From Streptococcus iniae (GTDB taxonomy: Bacteria > Bacillota > Bacilli > Lactobacillales > Streptococcaceae), in contig NZ_CP132230.1 of assembly GCF_030732225.1 (NCBI RefSeq), positions 2,041,001 to 2,105,000 of the forward strand: 64,000 bases of DNA, written 5' to 3'. How positions within the stretch are numbered: position 1 is the first letter of the stretch; each line of letters starts with the position of its first letter. A program made the translations under genes and the position numbers. The notes below the pieces were generated by a model. That model saw only the letters and a program-made list of their open reading frames with translations. It was not told the DNA's origin and did not search any database. This document shows, piece by piece, positions 35,283 to 44,924 of this stretch.

Positions 35283-37730
35283 TTATGAAGAGATATCGTA
35301 TTTTAATTTCCCTTGCGACATACCAATTTTCAAGGCATGACCAGCTGAGAGCTGACCTGATAAAATGAGCTCTGACAATTTATCTTCAATTTCTGTCTGG
35401 AGGGTACGTCTAAGAGGACGAGCACCCATTTCCACATCATATCCTTTTTCTGAAAGGTACTTAAGGGCCGATGGTTGAAGTTTGAGGGAGATCCTTTTTT
35501 CTGCTAAGGTATTTATCAATGGCTGCACCATAATCATAACCACTTGACGCATGTCTTCTTGACTCAAGCTATGGAAGACCACTTTTTCATCAATTCTATT
35601 GATAAATTCTGGTTTATAGGCTTTTTTAAGTTCTTCTAAAATGCGTTTTTCCATGGCAGTATGGTCATGGCTAATGGCTTTGGCTCCAAAACCAACCGTC
35701 TTGTCATCACGCAAGGCTGTTGCACCAAGGTTACTTGTCATGATAATAATGGTATTTGAGAAATCAACACGACGACCACGACTATCTGTCAACATCCCAT
35801 CATCTAAAACTTGCAACAAAACATTAAAGATATCTGGATGGGCTTTTTCAACTTCATCAAAGAGTAAAACCGAATAAGGTTTGTTGCGCACTTTTTCGGT
35901 CAATTCTCCACCTTCATCATAGCCAACATAGCCTGGAGGAGCACCATTTAAACGGCTTGCCGCAAATTTTTCCATGTATTCAGACATGTCAAAACGAATT
36001 AAGGCAGACTCATCATCAAATAAGACTTCAGCTAAGGCTTTGGCAAGTTCTGTCTTACCAACACCTGTTGGCCCAAGGAACATGAAGGAACCAATTGGGC
36101 GCTTGCCTGTTCTAATTCCTGATTGATTACGACGAATAGCCCTTGAAATAGCTGATACTGCATCTTCTTGACCAATAACACGCTTATGCAACTCTTTTTC
36201 CAAATTCAAATATTTTTTACTGTCTGCTTGACTTAATTTTTCAACTGGAATACCTGATAATTGACTTAAGGTTTTTAGAATATGAGCCTCTGTAACAGGA
36301 GTTGGCTTTAATTTAGGACTAGGCTTATCTTGCTTAAGCAATTTCGAAACTGCCTTAAAATCACCTTCTATGATTGCCTTATCAATAGCATTTAAAGGTG
36401 ATGGGGGGTCTTTTTTTACCATTCCTTGAACAGTAGCACTAGCTTCATCTAATAAATCAATAGCCGAATCTGGAAGCTGCTTGCTGGTTAAATAGCGATG
36501 GGCTAACTTAACACTAGCGCGAGCCGCCTCGTCAGAAATAAGCACATTATGAAATTGCTCATAAGATGATTTAAGCCCTGAAATAATAGCATAAGCATCT
36601 TCTAAATTGGGTTCTTCAATTAAAACTTTAGCAAAACGTCTTGAGAGAGCTGCATCTTTTTCAATGTGTTTTTGATATTCTTCTTGGGTTGTTGCGCCAA
36701 CCATATGAAGCGTCCCACGTGATAGGGCTGGTTTTAAGATATTGGCTGCATCTAATGTACTGTCAATGCCACTTCCTGAACCCATTATTGTGTGTAGTTC
36801 ATCCACAAACAAAATGATATGGCCATCCTCTTCAATATCAGCAATGATTTGATTCATACGTTCTTCAAAGTCACCTCTAAAACGCGTCCCAGCCACCACG
36901 CTCATCATATCAAGTTCCAAAACACGCATTTCTTGCAACTCATACGGAATAGCACCTGTTGCAATGCGTTGTGCTAGCCCATAGGCAAGAGCTGTTTTAC
37001 CAACCCCAGCATCTCCAACAAGAACAGGATTATTCTTAGTTTTACGGCTAAGTACTTGGACCATGCGAGAAATCTCTTTTTCACGTCCAATAACTGGCTC
37101 AAGCAAGCCTTGATGAGCAAGTTCTGTTAAATCGCGCGTAAAATCTGATAAGTCTCCCGCAGTGCTAGGCGGCTTCATCATCTCTGAGAAGCTTCCACCT
37201 GCCTTAGCTTTTTTAGGTTTACGCAATTCATAAATGGCTTTAATGGTCTCTTTACTATAAGCTGCATGAATTTCAATAGCCTTACGAAGATCCACTAAAC
37301 GTGGCTCACCGCTGCCATCATCTTTCATTTTATAACCTGCTAGTTCCAAGACGCGACTAGCCATAATGTCAGGATTTAATAAAATTGCAAACAAAACATG
37401 CTCAGAACCAACTTCTTTTTCATTGGTTACCTGACTAATAGCATTAGCAAAGTTTAGGATGTGTTCCAAACTCTTTGACTGTAATTTTAGTTCAAATCCT
37501 CTGACAGATTCCTTAGGGCTTTTGCCCATTGCTAAAATAGCTGCCGCTTCATATTCTTCAACAGCAATTTTTGATTCAAACTCACTGAAAACAAGGCCTG
37601 CCAAAGAATTTTCAACAGCTACCATAGCTAATAATATATGCCAAGTTTCTAAATAATGACTTTCAAAACGTGCTGCTTGAAATTGAGCATGTTTAAAAAT
37701 CTCCTGCATTTTATTGGAATAATTGATCAT
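35283..37730 (-). CDS. clpC: ATP-dependent Clp protease ATPase subunit ClpC
   Basis: An 815-residue AAA+ unfoldase. An N-terminal Clp repeat domain (1-150) precedes two ATPase modules, with Walker [11 protein letters not shown] near 240 and [10 protein letters not shown] near 555 and their Walker B partners ([14 protein letters not shown]). It delivers substrates to ClpP and degrades CtsR on stress. It starts 2 bases after ctsR and is co-transcribed. The interdomain region is somewhat shorter than in B. subtilis ClpC, as in other streptococci. Confidence 0.95.
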   Translation of the reverse strand: MINYSNKMQEIFKHAQFQAARFESHYLETWHILLAMVAVENSLAGLVFSEFESKIAVEEYEAAAILAMGKSPKESVRGFELKLQSKSLEHILNFANAISQVTNEKEVGSEHVLFAILLNPDIMASRVLELAGYKMKDDGSGEPRLVDLRKAIEIHAAYSKETIKAIYELRKPKKAKAGGSFSEMMKPPSTAGDLSDFTRDLTELAHQGLLEPVIGREKEISRMVQVLSRKTKNNPVLVGDAGVGKTALAYGLAQRIATGAIPYELQEMRVLELDMMSVVAGTRFRGDFEERMNQIIADIEEDGHIILFVDELHTIMGSGSGIDSTLDAANILKPALSRGTLHMVGATTQEEYQKHIEKDAALSRRFAKVLIEEPNLEDAYAIISGLKSSYEQFHNVLISDEAARASVKLAHRYLTSKQLPDSAIDLLDEASATVQGMVKKDPPSPLNAIDKAIIEGDFKAVSKLLKQDKPSPKLKPTPVTEAHILKTLSQLSGIPVEKLSQADSKKYLNLEKELHKRVIGQEDAVSAISRAIRRNQSGIRTGKRPIGSFMFLGPTGVGKTELAKALAEVLFDDESALIRFDMSEYMEKFAASRLNGAPPGYVGYDEGGELTEKVRNKPYSVLLFDEVEKAHPDIFNVLLQVLDDGMLTDSRGRRVDFSNTIIIMTSNLGATALRDDKTVGFGAKAISHDHTAMEKRILEELKKAYKPEFINRIDEKVVFHSLSQEDMRQVVMIMVQPLINTLAEKRISLKLQPSALKYLSEKGYDVEMGARPLRRTLQTEIEDKLSELILSGQLSAGHALKIGMSQGKLKYDISS

Positions 37731-37732
37731 CC

Positions 37733-38191
37733 TTAACTTTCCTTTCTATCAATACGCTGGAGTAGCCTGCACAACATGCGTGAACGAATGTGTGACGCTT
37801 CAAGACCTAAAACTGAGTCCGAAGCCATTGCTAAGATAAGATTGCCTTCTCGGTCTGAAATAAGACCTTCATCACACAATATTTGAAGGGCATCTATAAA
37901 CTCTTGCTGGCAAATCCCACCTTGAGTTGTCGCCCTCAAACTACCAATTAAATGATGTTTATCTGAGAACTGAACCTTAGCAATCCTAATATAACCACCG
38001 CCACCACGTTTGCTTTCAACTTCATAGCCTTTACTTTCTGTAAAACGGGTTTTGATGACATAGTTAATTTGACTTGGGACAACCTGAAAGGAATCTGCTA
38101 GAAGAGACCTTTTTATCTCTGCAATACCAGATTGCGCTAGTAATTCCTTAATATACTCTTCAATGCTGTCTGAGGTATTTTTCTGAGACAT
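37733..38191 (-). CDS. ctsR: Transcriptional repressor CtsR
   Basis: A 152-residue repressor of clp genes. N-terminal winged helix begins SDSIEEYIKELLAQSG; the glycine-rich RGGGGYIRIAK wing acts as DNA contact and heat sensor. GGGAGTG precedes the start. A CtsR box overlaps its own promoter, giving autoregulation of ctsR-clpC. Confidence 0.95.
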   Translation of the reverse strand: MSQKNTSDSIEEYIKELLAQSGIAEIKRSLLADSFQVVPSQINYVIKTRFTESKGYEVESKRGGGGYIRIAKVQFSDKHHLIGSLRATTQGGICQQEFIDALQILCDEGLISDREGNLILAMASDSVLGLEASHIRSRMLCRLLQRIDRKES

Positions 38192-38238
38192 TTACTCACT
38201 CCCTTTTACAACCAAGAATAGGAATTACTCTTGGCATT

Positions 38239-38288
38239 CTTGACTAAAACTGACTTTTATTATAGCAGAATGCGCTTGTTAAAAGCAA
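38239..38288 (-). promoter_or_regulatory. ctsR-clpC promoter with CtsR box
   Basis: Minus strand TTGCTT (38283-38288), 18-base spacer, TATAAT (38259-38264), followed at once by AGTCAGT-TTT-AGTCAAG (38239-38255), which fits the CtsR heptad repeat (GGTCAAA-N3-GGTCAAA). Confidence 0.78.
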
Positions 38289-38313
38289 ATCATATTCTTC
38301 ATCAGGAAATGAC

Positions 38314-38340
38314 AAAAAGCAAATCCGAAGATTTGCTCTT
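38314..38340 (-). terminator. Cold-shock gene terminator
   Basis: Minus-strand AGCAAATC, TTCG tetraloop, GATTTGCT, then TTTTT. Confidence 0.88.
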
Positions 38341-38361
38341 TTTTATCTATTCAAATTCTGA

Positions 38362-38565
38362 TTAAGATAATTTAGTGATATTGACTGCTTGAGGACCACG
38401 TTGACCTTCTTCAACATCAAATTCAACTTTTTGTCCTTCATCTAAAGATTTAAAACCATTAGATTGGATTGCTGAAAAATGTGCAAAAACGTCTTGACCG
38501 CTCTCAGTTGAAATAAAACCGAAACCTTTTTCAGCGTTAAACCATTTAACTGTACCTTGTGCCAT
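38362..38565 (-). CDS. Cold-shock protein, CspA family
   Basis: A 67-residue OB-fold RNA chaperone starting [19 protein letters not shown], with RNP1 (KGFGFIS) and RNP2 (DVFAHFS) motifs. An in-frame ATG two codons upstream (38571) is also possible; AGGAAG fits 38565 better and gives the usual N-terminus. The mRNA leader is about 90 bases long, as in cold-inducible csp genes. Confidence 0.95.
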   Translation of the reverse strand: MAQGTVKWFNAEKGFGFISTESGQDVFAHFSAIQSNGFKSLDEGQKVEFDVEEGQRGPQAVNITKLS

Positions 38566-38663
38566 ATTCATTTACTTCCTTTCCATTTAGTATAGATTTG
38601 TAAAAATAGAGAGAAATGAAAATGTTAAACACAACTATTACTCAATTACTAATTTACTCGTTA

Positions 38664-38692
38664 AGTATAGCAAATACAGGTTTTATTGTCAA
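38664..38692 (-). promoter_or_regulatory. Cold-shock gene promoter
   Basis: Minus strand TTGACA (38687-38692), 17-base spacer, TATACT (38664-38669). Confidence 0.8.
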
Positions 38693-38761
38693 GATGTCAA
38701 TTATATGAAACCTTTTTAAAACAAGCGAGTAAGCGCTTAATCATTTTTGTAATGTTATTAG

Positions 38762-38790
38762 TTGAGTTTATCCCTATTCTAGGCTAAAAT
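38762..38790 (+). promoter_or_regulatory. Promoter of the small ORF/antiporter operon
   Basis: TTGAGT (38762-38767), 17-base spacer, TAAAAT (38785-38790). Confidence 0.65.
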
Positions 38791-38848
38791 GTGATATATT
38801 CAAGTCAATTATTAGACTTTAAAAAATAGACAAAACCTAGGAGAGACA

Positions 38849-39115
38849 ATGACTGACACAAACCTTATCAGCCGTATTCAAAACATGCGAGATAAATATT
38901 TGGAAGCTGACAAAATCTCACATTTTCCTGACACTTATAACTGTCAGGATCTTCGTAAAGCTAAAAAAATCAAAAAGAAACTCATTACTTTAGAAAAAGA
39001 ACGCTGCCATTATCTGATGGAAAATCAAGATGTTTCACTGATTGACCAACAAATTGCACGCTTAAAAGATGATTTTATTAAGCATTCTACAACAGAAAAT
39101 AGTCAGGACACGTAG
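38849..39115 (+). CDS. Small coiled-coil-like hypothetical protein
   Basis: An 88-residue highly charged helical protein (MTDTNLISRIQNMRDKYLEAD ... KKIKKKLITLEKERCHYL). No membrane segment. AGGAGAG precedes the start and a promoter lies 60 bases upstream. It ends 3 bases before the antiporter gene, so the two are one operon; it may modulate the transporter, but I recognise no family. Confidence 0.7.
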   Translation: MTDTNLISRIQNMRDKYLEADKISHFPDTYNCQDLRKAKKIKKKLITLEKERCHYLMENQDVSLIDQQIARLKDDFIKHSTTENSQDT

Positions 39116-39118
39116 TCA

Positions 39119-41182
39119 ATGCCAATTTCAGTACTCGTTATTGCTTTTTTACTTTCTTTAATTGCATCCAATGTTATTAATAGAATATTCCCTCAGTTGC
39201 CACTTCCTGCCATTCAACTCTTTTTCGGCATTCTTTTTGGTATTTTCTCAAAAGACCATCAACTCATCCTAAACCCTGAGCTCTTCTTAGCCTTTGTTAT
39301 TGCACCACTTAACTTTAGAGAAGGCCAAGAAAGCGATGTTAAGAGTTTCCTACGCTCGCGTGGTCTGGTCATTTACTTAATCTTACCAACGGTTATGCTA
39401 ACAACTGTGCTCATGGGATATAGTATCAATAGTTTATTACCTATAGAAATTCCACTTGCCATGTGTTTTGCGATGGGGGCAGCACTCGCTCCCACTGATG
39501 CTGTAGCTTTCTTATCACTTGCCAAACGTTTCAAATTTCCAAAACAAATCAAAAACACATTAACATCAGAAGGATTGCTTAATGATGCCAGTGGTTTGGT
39601 AGCCTTTCAATTTGCTTTAACGGCATTAGCAACCGGCTATTTCTCCCTGTCAAAAGCTGGCTTACACCTCTTAATTGCTATTTTTGGCGGTATGGCCATA
39701 GGCCTTATTTTTGCTTTGTTAAATCGCATCTTCTTGTCCATTCTTGAGAAATTTAATGCTGCTGACGTTACCGGAGCTTTATTTTTAGAACTCACACTCC
39801 CATTTGTGGTCTATTTCCTTGCCCATATGCTTGATGTGTCAGCCATTATTGCTGTTGTTATCGCAGGGGTTATGCAGGCCAACCGTATTAAAAAAGTGAC
39901 CCTTTTTGATGCTCAGGTCGATCGTGTCACCAATGTGATTTGGGAAACCATTAATTTCATGCTCAACGGTCTTGTCTTTATCATCTTTGGTATCGAGCTT
40001 GCTCATTTCACAGGTCCTGTTCTAACCAGTCCAACTTATAGCAATCTTTACCTCCTCATCCTAGTGCTAACCTTAACAACTCTACTCTTTTTGATACGCT
40101 ACCTCTGCATCTTCATTTTCTACTTTTTCAGGAGCCGTCGCTATAAAAAATCCGTTAAAAAATACTTAAGAGAGATCAACCTATTAACCTTCTCAGGTGT
40201 CAAAGGAAGTGTCTCGATTGCCATTGTACTCTTGTTACCGCAAATTGATAGCTTCACCAATAGTTTTATACTTTTCACTGTTGGTGGGGTAACATTGCTG
40301 AGCTTTCTAACAGGTTTAGTGATCTTACCAAGACTAGCACCTTTAGCCAATCAGCCTCAAAATTACCTGACAAAAATCGGCATTTTAGCCAGTGTTTTAA
40401 AGAAATTAGAAAGAGAAAGTTTAGCATCCAACCATAACCAAGCTGAGCTCTACTATGTCTTAGATACCTATAATCAACGGCTGGAACATCTTATCCTTGA
40501 ACAAGAACCTAATCACGTCAAAGAGGAATTAGCAGAACTACAATTGTTAATTTTATCAATCGAAAGTGATGGTTTAGAACATGCCTTCAAATATAAGGAC
40601 ATTACAATCTTTGAATACCGACTCTATCAAAATTACCTTAAACACTTAGAAAGACAGGTCAACCGCAATTTCATCTCTAGCTTTGCCTACTCTTTGAGCA
40701 TTTTCTTGCGGGTCGTCCGACATGTTTTCAGAGAATTTCTATCACTGAGAAGTCTTCTGACCCAACAATTAGCATCTCTGCAGGCTAGAGCCAAACTAAC
40801 CGATGCCAACCGTGAGCGTCTGACGGAACTGTATCTAAACAATACAGAATTGGTTTTAGAAACCTTAGAAGACCTAGAAGGTTTCTATAATTCCTCACTG
40901 GTTAACTTCATCCAAAACCAAAGGCTCCAAAGTGCTGAGCTTATAAAATCAGGACTCTTTGTTGAGCGTGTTATTGCTAATGTCATCCCTGATACAAGTG
41001 GCGAAAGACTTTTTGGTTACTATCTGGAACGACAAACTATTCATGAATTTGAAGTTCAAGGACAACTAACAGCACAAGAAGCGCAAACTCTACGTGATGA
41101 AGTCAATGAACTTGAAAGCTACTCCCTTAGAGATGATTCATCAAATCTTATTAATGATTACATTAATTATAAACACAACTAA
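39119..41182 (+). CDS. Na+/H+ antiporter, CPA1 (NhaP-like) family
   Basis: A 687-residue transporter. Residues 1-410 hold about 12 membrane segments, including the ion-binding region GAALAPTDAVAFLSLAKRFK and LTSEGLLNDASGLVAF (ASN-D style site) near 120-155. Residues 411-687 form a long helical cytoplasmic domain, probably a pH or ligand sensor. It exports Na+ (or K+) in exchange for protons. Its own ribosome site is weak, so it probably depends on translation of the preceding small gene. Confidence 0.88.
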   Translation: MPISVLVIAFLLSLIASNVINRIFPQLPLPAIQLFFGILFGIFSKDHQLILNPELFLAFVIAPLNFREGQESDVKSFLRSRGLVIYLILPTVMLTTVLMGYSINSLLPIEIPLAMCFAMGAALAPTDAVAFLSLAKRFKFPKQIKNTLTSEGLLNDASGLVAFQFALTALATGYFSLSKAGLHLLIAIFGGMAIGLIFALLNRIFLSILEKFNAADVTGALFLELTLPFVVYFLAHMLDVSAIIAVVIAGVMQANRIKKVTLFDAQVDRVTNVIWETINFMLNGLVFIIFGIELAHFTGPVLTSPTYSNLYLLILVLTLTTLLFLIRYLCIFIFYFFRSRRYKKSVKKYLREINLLTFSGVKGSVSIAIVLLLPQIDSFTNSFILFTVGGVTLLSFLTGLVILPRLAPLANQPQNYLTKIGILASVLKKLERESLASNHNQAELYYVLDTYNQRLEHLILEQEPNHVKEELAELQLLILSIESDGLEHAFKYKDITIFEYRLYQNYLKHLERQVNRNFISSFAYSLSIFLRVVRHVFREFLSLRSLLTQQLASLQARAKLTDANRERLTELYLNNTELVLETLEDLEGFYNSSLVNFIQNQRLQSAELIKSGLFVERVIANVIPDTSGERLFGYYLERQTIHEFEVQGQLTAQEAQTLRDEVNELESYSLRDDSSNLINDYINYKHN

Positions 41183-41256
41183 AATCTAGAAATGCTCTAG
41201 CTTTTAATCACTACTGTACATTCTTTCAATATTTAGGCAATAACTTTTAGCAAAAA

Positions 41257-41288
41257 AATAAACCCCTTGAAAATTCAAGGGGTTTATT
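41257..41288. terminator. Bidirectional terminator between antiporter gene and tRNA-Cys
   Basis: A perfect 15-bp stem AATAAACCCCTTGAA / TTCAAGGGGTTTATT with A/T tails on both sides. Confidence 0.9.
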
Positions 41289-41317
41289 CTATGTAAAAAT
41301 TTTTAAAGGTTATTTAA

Positions 41318-41388
41318 AGGCGGTAGACGGATTTGAACCGACGATCAAGCTTTTGCAGAGCCGTGCCTTACCACTTGGCTATACCGCC
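41318..41388 (-). tRNA. tRNA-Cys (GCA)
   Basis: A 71-nt cloverleaf on the minus strand. Acceptor GGCGGTA pairs with TACCGCC; D-arm GCC...GGC with AAGTGGTAA loop; anticodon loop CTGCAAA gives GCA; T-loop TTCAAAT between GTCGG and CCGTC. CCA is not encoded. A lone tRNA with its own terminator. Confidence 0.95.
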
Positions 41389-41627
41389 ACAACATAAATT
41401 ATTTTACCTTAATTTCTCGAAAAGGTCAATATGCATTTCATCATTTAAGTAAGTAAAATTCAGAAGATATTTTTTTAAAAATTTTTTTCTCATTTTTCTC
41501 CTAATCTACTACTAGTCCTAAATCTTTAAATGCTTTCACTACGCTTTTTAGAATGATTCCAATTATCAAACCAGCATTCAAATCCGGTTATTGTCAGAAA
41601 AATGACGGAATTATTAAGCGCTTTCCT

Positions 41628-41657
41628 TTGGACATTACACCTTATTTTTCCTATAAT
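41628..41657 (+). promoter_or_regulatory. ahpCF promoter with half cre-like element
   Basis: TTGGAC (41628-41633), 18-base spacer, TATAAT (41652-41657). TTAAGCGCTTTCC just upstream (41613-41625) resembles a half cre. The rest of the 41389-41627 stretch shows no gene that I can support. Confidence 0.6.
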
Positions 41658-41686
41658 ACACATAATAAAATAAAGGAGGACATCAT

Positions 41687-42250
41687 ATGTCATTAATCGG
41701 AAAAGAAATTGCTGAATTTTCAGCAGATGCTTATTTAAACGGTGAATTTATAAAAGTCACAAGTGAAGATATCAAGGGAAAATGGTCTATTTTCTGTTTT
41801 TACCCTGCTGACTTCTCATTTGTCTGCCCAACCGAACTTGGGGACTTGCAAGAACAATATGAAACCCTAAAATCACTCGGAGTAGAAGTTTACTCCGTTT
41901 CAACAGATACACACTTCGTTCATAAGGCTTGGCACGATGACTCTGATGTCGTTGGAACACTAACATATACCATGATTGGTGACCCATCTCATACTATTTC
42001 TACAGCTTTTGACGTTCTTGATGAAGAGAGCGGCCTTGCACAACGTGGAACCTTTATCGTTGACCCAGATGGTATCATCCAGATGATGGAAATTAACGCT
42101 GATGGTATCGGTAGAGATGCAAGTACGTTAATTGATAAAATCCGTGCTGCCCAATATGTCCGTAAACATCCAGGTGAAGTTTGCCCTGCTAAATGGAAAG
42201 AAGGCGAAGAAACTTTAACACCAAGCTTAGACCTCGTTGGTAAAATATAA
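41687..42250 (+). CDS. ahpC: Alkyl hydroperoxide reductase subunit C (peroxiredoxin)
   Basis: A 187-residue typical 2-Cys peroxiredoxin that reduces H2O2 and organic peroxides. Peroxidatic Cys in FVCPTEL (near 47) and resolving Cys in GEVCPAKW (near 166). AAGGAGG precedes the ATG. It is reduced by AhpF, encoded next. Confidence 0.97.
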   Translation: MSLIGKEIAEFSADAYLNGEFIKVTSEDIKGKWSIFCFYPADFSFVCPTELGDLQEQYETLKSLGVEVYSVSTDTHFVHKAWHDDSDVVGTLTYTMIGDPSHTISTAFDVLDEESGLAQRGTFIVDPDGIIQMMEINADGIGRDASTLIDKIRAAQYVRKHPGEVCPAKWKEGEETLTPSLDLVGKI

Positions 42251-42271
42251 GCAAGAAGAAAGGAGGCTACT

Positions 42272-43804
42272 ATGGCCCTAAGTTCAGACATTAAAAAACA
42301 ATTAGAGCAATACCTAGCCCTTTTGGAATCAGACATTGTTTTACAAGTTGCTCTTGGTCATGATGCTAATTCTGAGAAAGTAAAGGATTTTGTTGACGAA
42401 ATAGCTGCAATGTCTACTCGTATCTCAGTCGAAGAAACACAGTTGCCACGCAAACCATCCTTTAAAATCGCACAAAAAGGCAAAGAAAGTGGCGTAACAT
42501 TTTCTGGGATTCCCTTAGGGCATGAATTCACTTCATTTATCCTAGCTCTCTTGCAGGTTTCAGGCCGTGCTCCAAAAATTGACGATGAGTTAGTTACAAG
42601 AATTAAAGCAATTGACAAGCCTTTTCACTTTGAAACCTACGTCAGCTTGTCCTGCCATAATTGCCCAGATGTAGTACAGGCTTTCAATATCATGGCTGTC
42701 TTAAACCCTAATATCAGCCACACCATGATTGAAGGTGGAATGTTCCAAGACGAGGTTACCCAAAAAGGCATTATGTCCGTTCCTACAGTTTTTCTTGGCC
42801 AAGAAATTTTCCATTCTGGCCGTGCAACTATTGAGGAACTTGTTGAAAAAATTGCAGGTCCTATCTCTGCAGATGCCTTTGCCAACAAGGAAATCTATGA
42901 CGTCCTTGTCATTGGCGGAGGTCCTGCTGGTAATAGTGCCGCTATCTACGCAGCAAGAAAAGGTCTTAAAACAGGACTTTTGGCCGAAACTTTCGGTGGC
43001 CAAGTTATGGAAACTGTTGGCATTGAAAATATGATTGGTACCTTATATACAGAAGGCCCAAAATTAATGGCACAAATTGAAGAACACACCAAATCTTACA
43101 AGGTTGATATTATTAGAGCTCAACTTGCTACCAAAATTGAGAAAAAAGAATTGGTGGAAGTAACACTGGCAAACGGCGCTGTTCTAAAAGCTAAAACAGC
43201 TATCTTAGCACTAGGAGCTAAGTGGCGAAATATGAATGTTCCTGGCGAAGAGGAATTCCGAAATAAAGGAGTTACTTACTGTCCACATTGTGACGGTCCT
43301 CTATTTGAAGGAAAAAATGTAGCCGTTATTGGTGGGGGCAACTCAGGAATGGAGGCTGCCCTAGACTTAGCAGGACTCTGTAAACATGTTACCGTTTTAG
43401 AATTTTTACCAGAACCTAAAGCTGATAAAGTTTTACAAGATCGTGCTGCCAAAACTGAAAACGTAACTGTTCTTACAAATGTAGCCACTAAAGACATTAT
43501 TGGGGACGACCATGTTACTGGTCTTAACTACAGTGACCGTCAAACTAACGAAGAAAAACGCCTTGATTTAGAAGGAGTCTTTGTTCAAATAGGTCTTGTA
43601 CCAAACACTGCTTGGCTCAAAGATAGTGGCATTGCGCTGACAGAACGCGGTGAAATTATTGTGGATGGCCATGGTGCAACTAATATTCCAGGAATTTTTG
43701 CTGCAGGTGACTGCACAAATTCTGTTTACAAACAAATCATTATCTCGATGGGTTCAGGTGCAACAGCTGCAATTGGTGCATTTGATTACCTCATTAGACA
43801 ATAA
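42272..43804 (+). CDS. ahpF: Alkyl hydroperoxide reductase subunit F (NADH:peroxiredoxin reductase)
   Basis: A 510-residue flavoprotein. An N-terminal glutaredoxin-like tandem domain (1-200) carries the C-H-N-C disulfide (LSCHNCPDV); then FAD motif GGGPAGNSAAIYAA, CPHCDGP redox pair and NAD motif GGGNSGMEAA follow. It passes electrons from NADH to AhpC. It lies 21 bases after ahpC; together they replace catalase in this catalase-negative genus. Confidence 0.96.
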   Translation: MALSSDIKKQLEQYLALLESDIVLQVALGHDANSEKVKDFVDEIAAMSTRISVEETQLPRKPSFKIAQKGKESGVTFSGIPLGHEFTSFILALLQVSGRAPKIDDELVTRIKAIDKPFHFETYVSLSCHNCPDVVQAFNIMAVLNPNISHTMIEGGMFQDEVTQKGIMSVPTVFLGQEIFHSGRATIEELVEKIAGPISADAFANKEIYDVLVIGGGPAGNSAAIYAARKGLKTGLLAETFGGQVMETVGIENMIGTLYTEGPKLMAQIEEHTKSYKVDIIRAQLATKIEKKELVEVTLANGAVLKAKTAILALGAKWRNMNVPGEEEFRNKGVTYCPHCDGPLFEGKNVAVIGGGNSGMEAALDLAGLCKHVTVLEFLPEPKADKVLQDRAAKTENVTVLTNVATKDIIGDDHVTGLNYSDRQTNEEKRLDLEGVFVQIGLVPNTAWLKDSGIALTERGEIIVDGHGATNIPGIFAAGDCTNSVYKQIIISMGSGATAAIGAFDYLIRQ

Positions 43805-43810
43805 GATACA

Positions 43811-43856
43811 AAAGCCAATCTATTGCTTTCAAAAGCATCATAGATTGGTTTTTGTT
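43811..43856 (+). terminator. ahpCF terminator
   Basis: CCAATCTAT / ATAGATTGG stem with an internal hairpin in the loop, followed by TTTTTG. Confidence 0.8.
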
Positions 43857-43879
43857 TGTCCAAAATAGATAGATTTCAC

Positions 43880-43908
43880 TTGCAAATCAACACATTTTCT
43901 GTTAAACT
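43880..43908 (+). promoter_or_regulatory. rpsB promoter
   Basis: TTGCAA (43880-43885), 17-base spacer, TAAACT (43903-43908). Confidence 0.6.
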
Positions 43909-43914
43909 TATAAA

Positions 43915-44030
43915 GTCGCTTATGTCGACAAATACTCATCTTGAACCAATTGTGAACTGGTTGCCCTTTGGGGTTGGTTTGCAAGTTGAAGTTTGAGAGA
44001 GGAAAAAACATTATAAAGGAGAAACTACTC
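43915..44030 (+). promoter_or_regulatory. rpsB leader, candidate S2 autoregulatory RNA
   Basis: A leader of about 115 bases precedes rpsB. It contains AACCAATTGTGAACTGGTT (imperfect hairpin) followed by a G-rich segment with GGGGTTGGTTTGCAAG. Firmicute rpsB genes are often controlled by S2 binding to a structured leader, so this is a reasonable candidate. The pairing has not been modelled. Confidence 0.4.
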
Positions 44031-44798
44031 ATGGCAGTAATTTCAATGAAACAACTTCTTGAGGCTGGTGTTCACTTTGGTCACCAAACTCGTCGCTGGA
44101 ACCCTAAGATGGCTAAATACATCTTTACAGAACGTAACGGAATCCACGTTATCGACCTACAACAAACTGTTAAATTAGCTGACCAAGCTTACGAATTCGT
44201 TCGTGATGCTGCTGCTAACGACGCTGTGATCTTGTTCGTTGGTACTAAAAAACAAGCTGCTGAAGCTGTTGCTGATGAAGCTACACGTGCTGGTCAATAC
44301 TTCATTAACCACCGTTGGTTAGGTGGAACTCTTACTAACTGGGGAACTATCCAAAAACGTATCGCTCGTTTGAAAGAAATCAAACGTATGGAAGAAGAAG
44401 GAACTTTTGAAGTTCTTCCTAAAAAAGAAGTTGCACTTCTTAACAAACAACGCGCTCGTCTTGAAAAATTCTTGGGCGGTATCGAAGATATGCCTCGTAT
44501 CCCAGACGTAATGTACGTTGTTGACCCACATAAAGAACAAATCGCTGTTAAAGAAGCTAAAAAACTTGGTATCCCAGTTGTAGCTATGGTTGATACAAAC
44601 GCTGATCCAGATGATATCGATGTTATCATCCCAGCTAACGATGACGCTATCCGCGCCGTTAAATTAATCACTGCTAAATTAGCTGACGCTGTTATTGAAG
44701 GCCGTCAAGGTGAAGATGCAGACGTTACTTTTGAAACAGAAGCAAAAGCAGATTCAATCGAAGAAATTGTTGAAGTTGTAGAAGGCGACAACGCTTAA
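44031..44798 (+). CDS. rpsB: 30S ribosomal protein S2
   Basis: A 255-residue S2. N-terminus [25 protein letters not shown] is diagnostic. The start at 44031 has AAGGAG; an upstream in-frame extension of 21 codons overlaps the leader and is rejected. S2 binds the 30S head-body junction. Codon use is strongly biased, as expected for a highly expressed gene. An attenuator-like hairpin lies between it and tsf. Confidence 0.98.
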   Translation: MAVISMKQLLEAGVHFGHQTRRWNPKMAKYIFTERNGIHVIDLQQTVKLADQAYEFVRDAAANDAVILFVGTKKQAAEAVADEATRAGQYFINHRWLGGTLTNWGTIQKRIARLKEIKRMEEEGTFEVLPKKEVALLNKQRARLEKFLGGIEDMPRIPDVMYVVDPHKEQIAVKEAKKLGIPVVAMVDTNADPDDIDVIIPANDDAIRAVKLITAKLADAVIEGRQGEDADVTFETEAKADSIEEIVEVVEGDNA

Positions 44799-44849
44799 GT
44801 AACACTAAGTGTAACTTAGCAAAGGCTTAACTTGACAATCGAAAACCTA

Positions 44850-44887
44850 AACGGGGCAGAAAGCAAACCGCTCTGTCTCGTTTTTTT
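44850..44887 (+). terminator. Attenuator/terminator between rpsB and tsf
   Basis: AACGGGGCAGA / TCTGTCTCGTT stem (two G-T or mismatched positions), followed by seven T residues. It probably allows partial read-through into tsf. Confidence 0.75.
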
Positions 44888-44924
44888 AAACTAAATTGTA
44901 ATAAAATTTTGGAGGATTCTACTA

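Noticed and set aside
41530..41686. Plus-strand ORF running through the ahpC promoter (starting MIPIIKPAF)
   Set aside because: It passes through the -35, -10 and ribosome site of ahpC and lacks its own ribosome site.
43968..44030. Longer rpsB start at 43968
   Set aside because: It overlaps the structured leader, and S2 proteins begin at [10 protein letters not shown], which has AAGGAG upstream.
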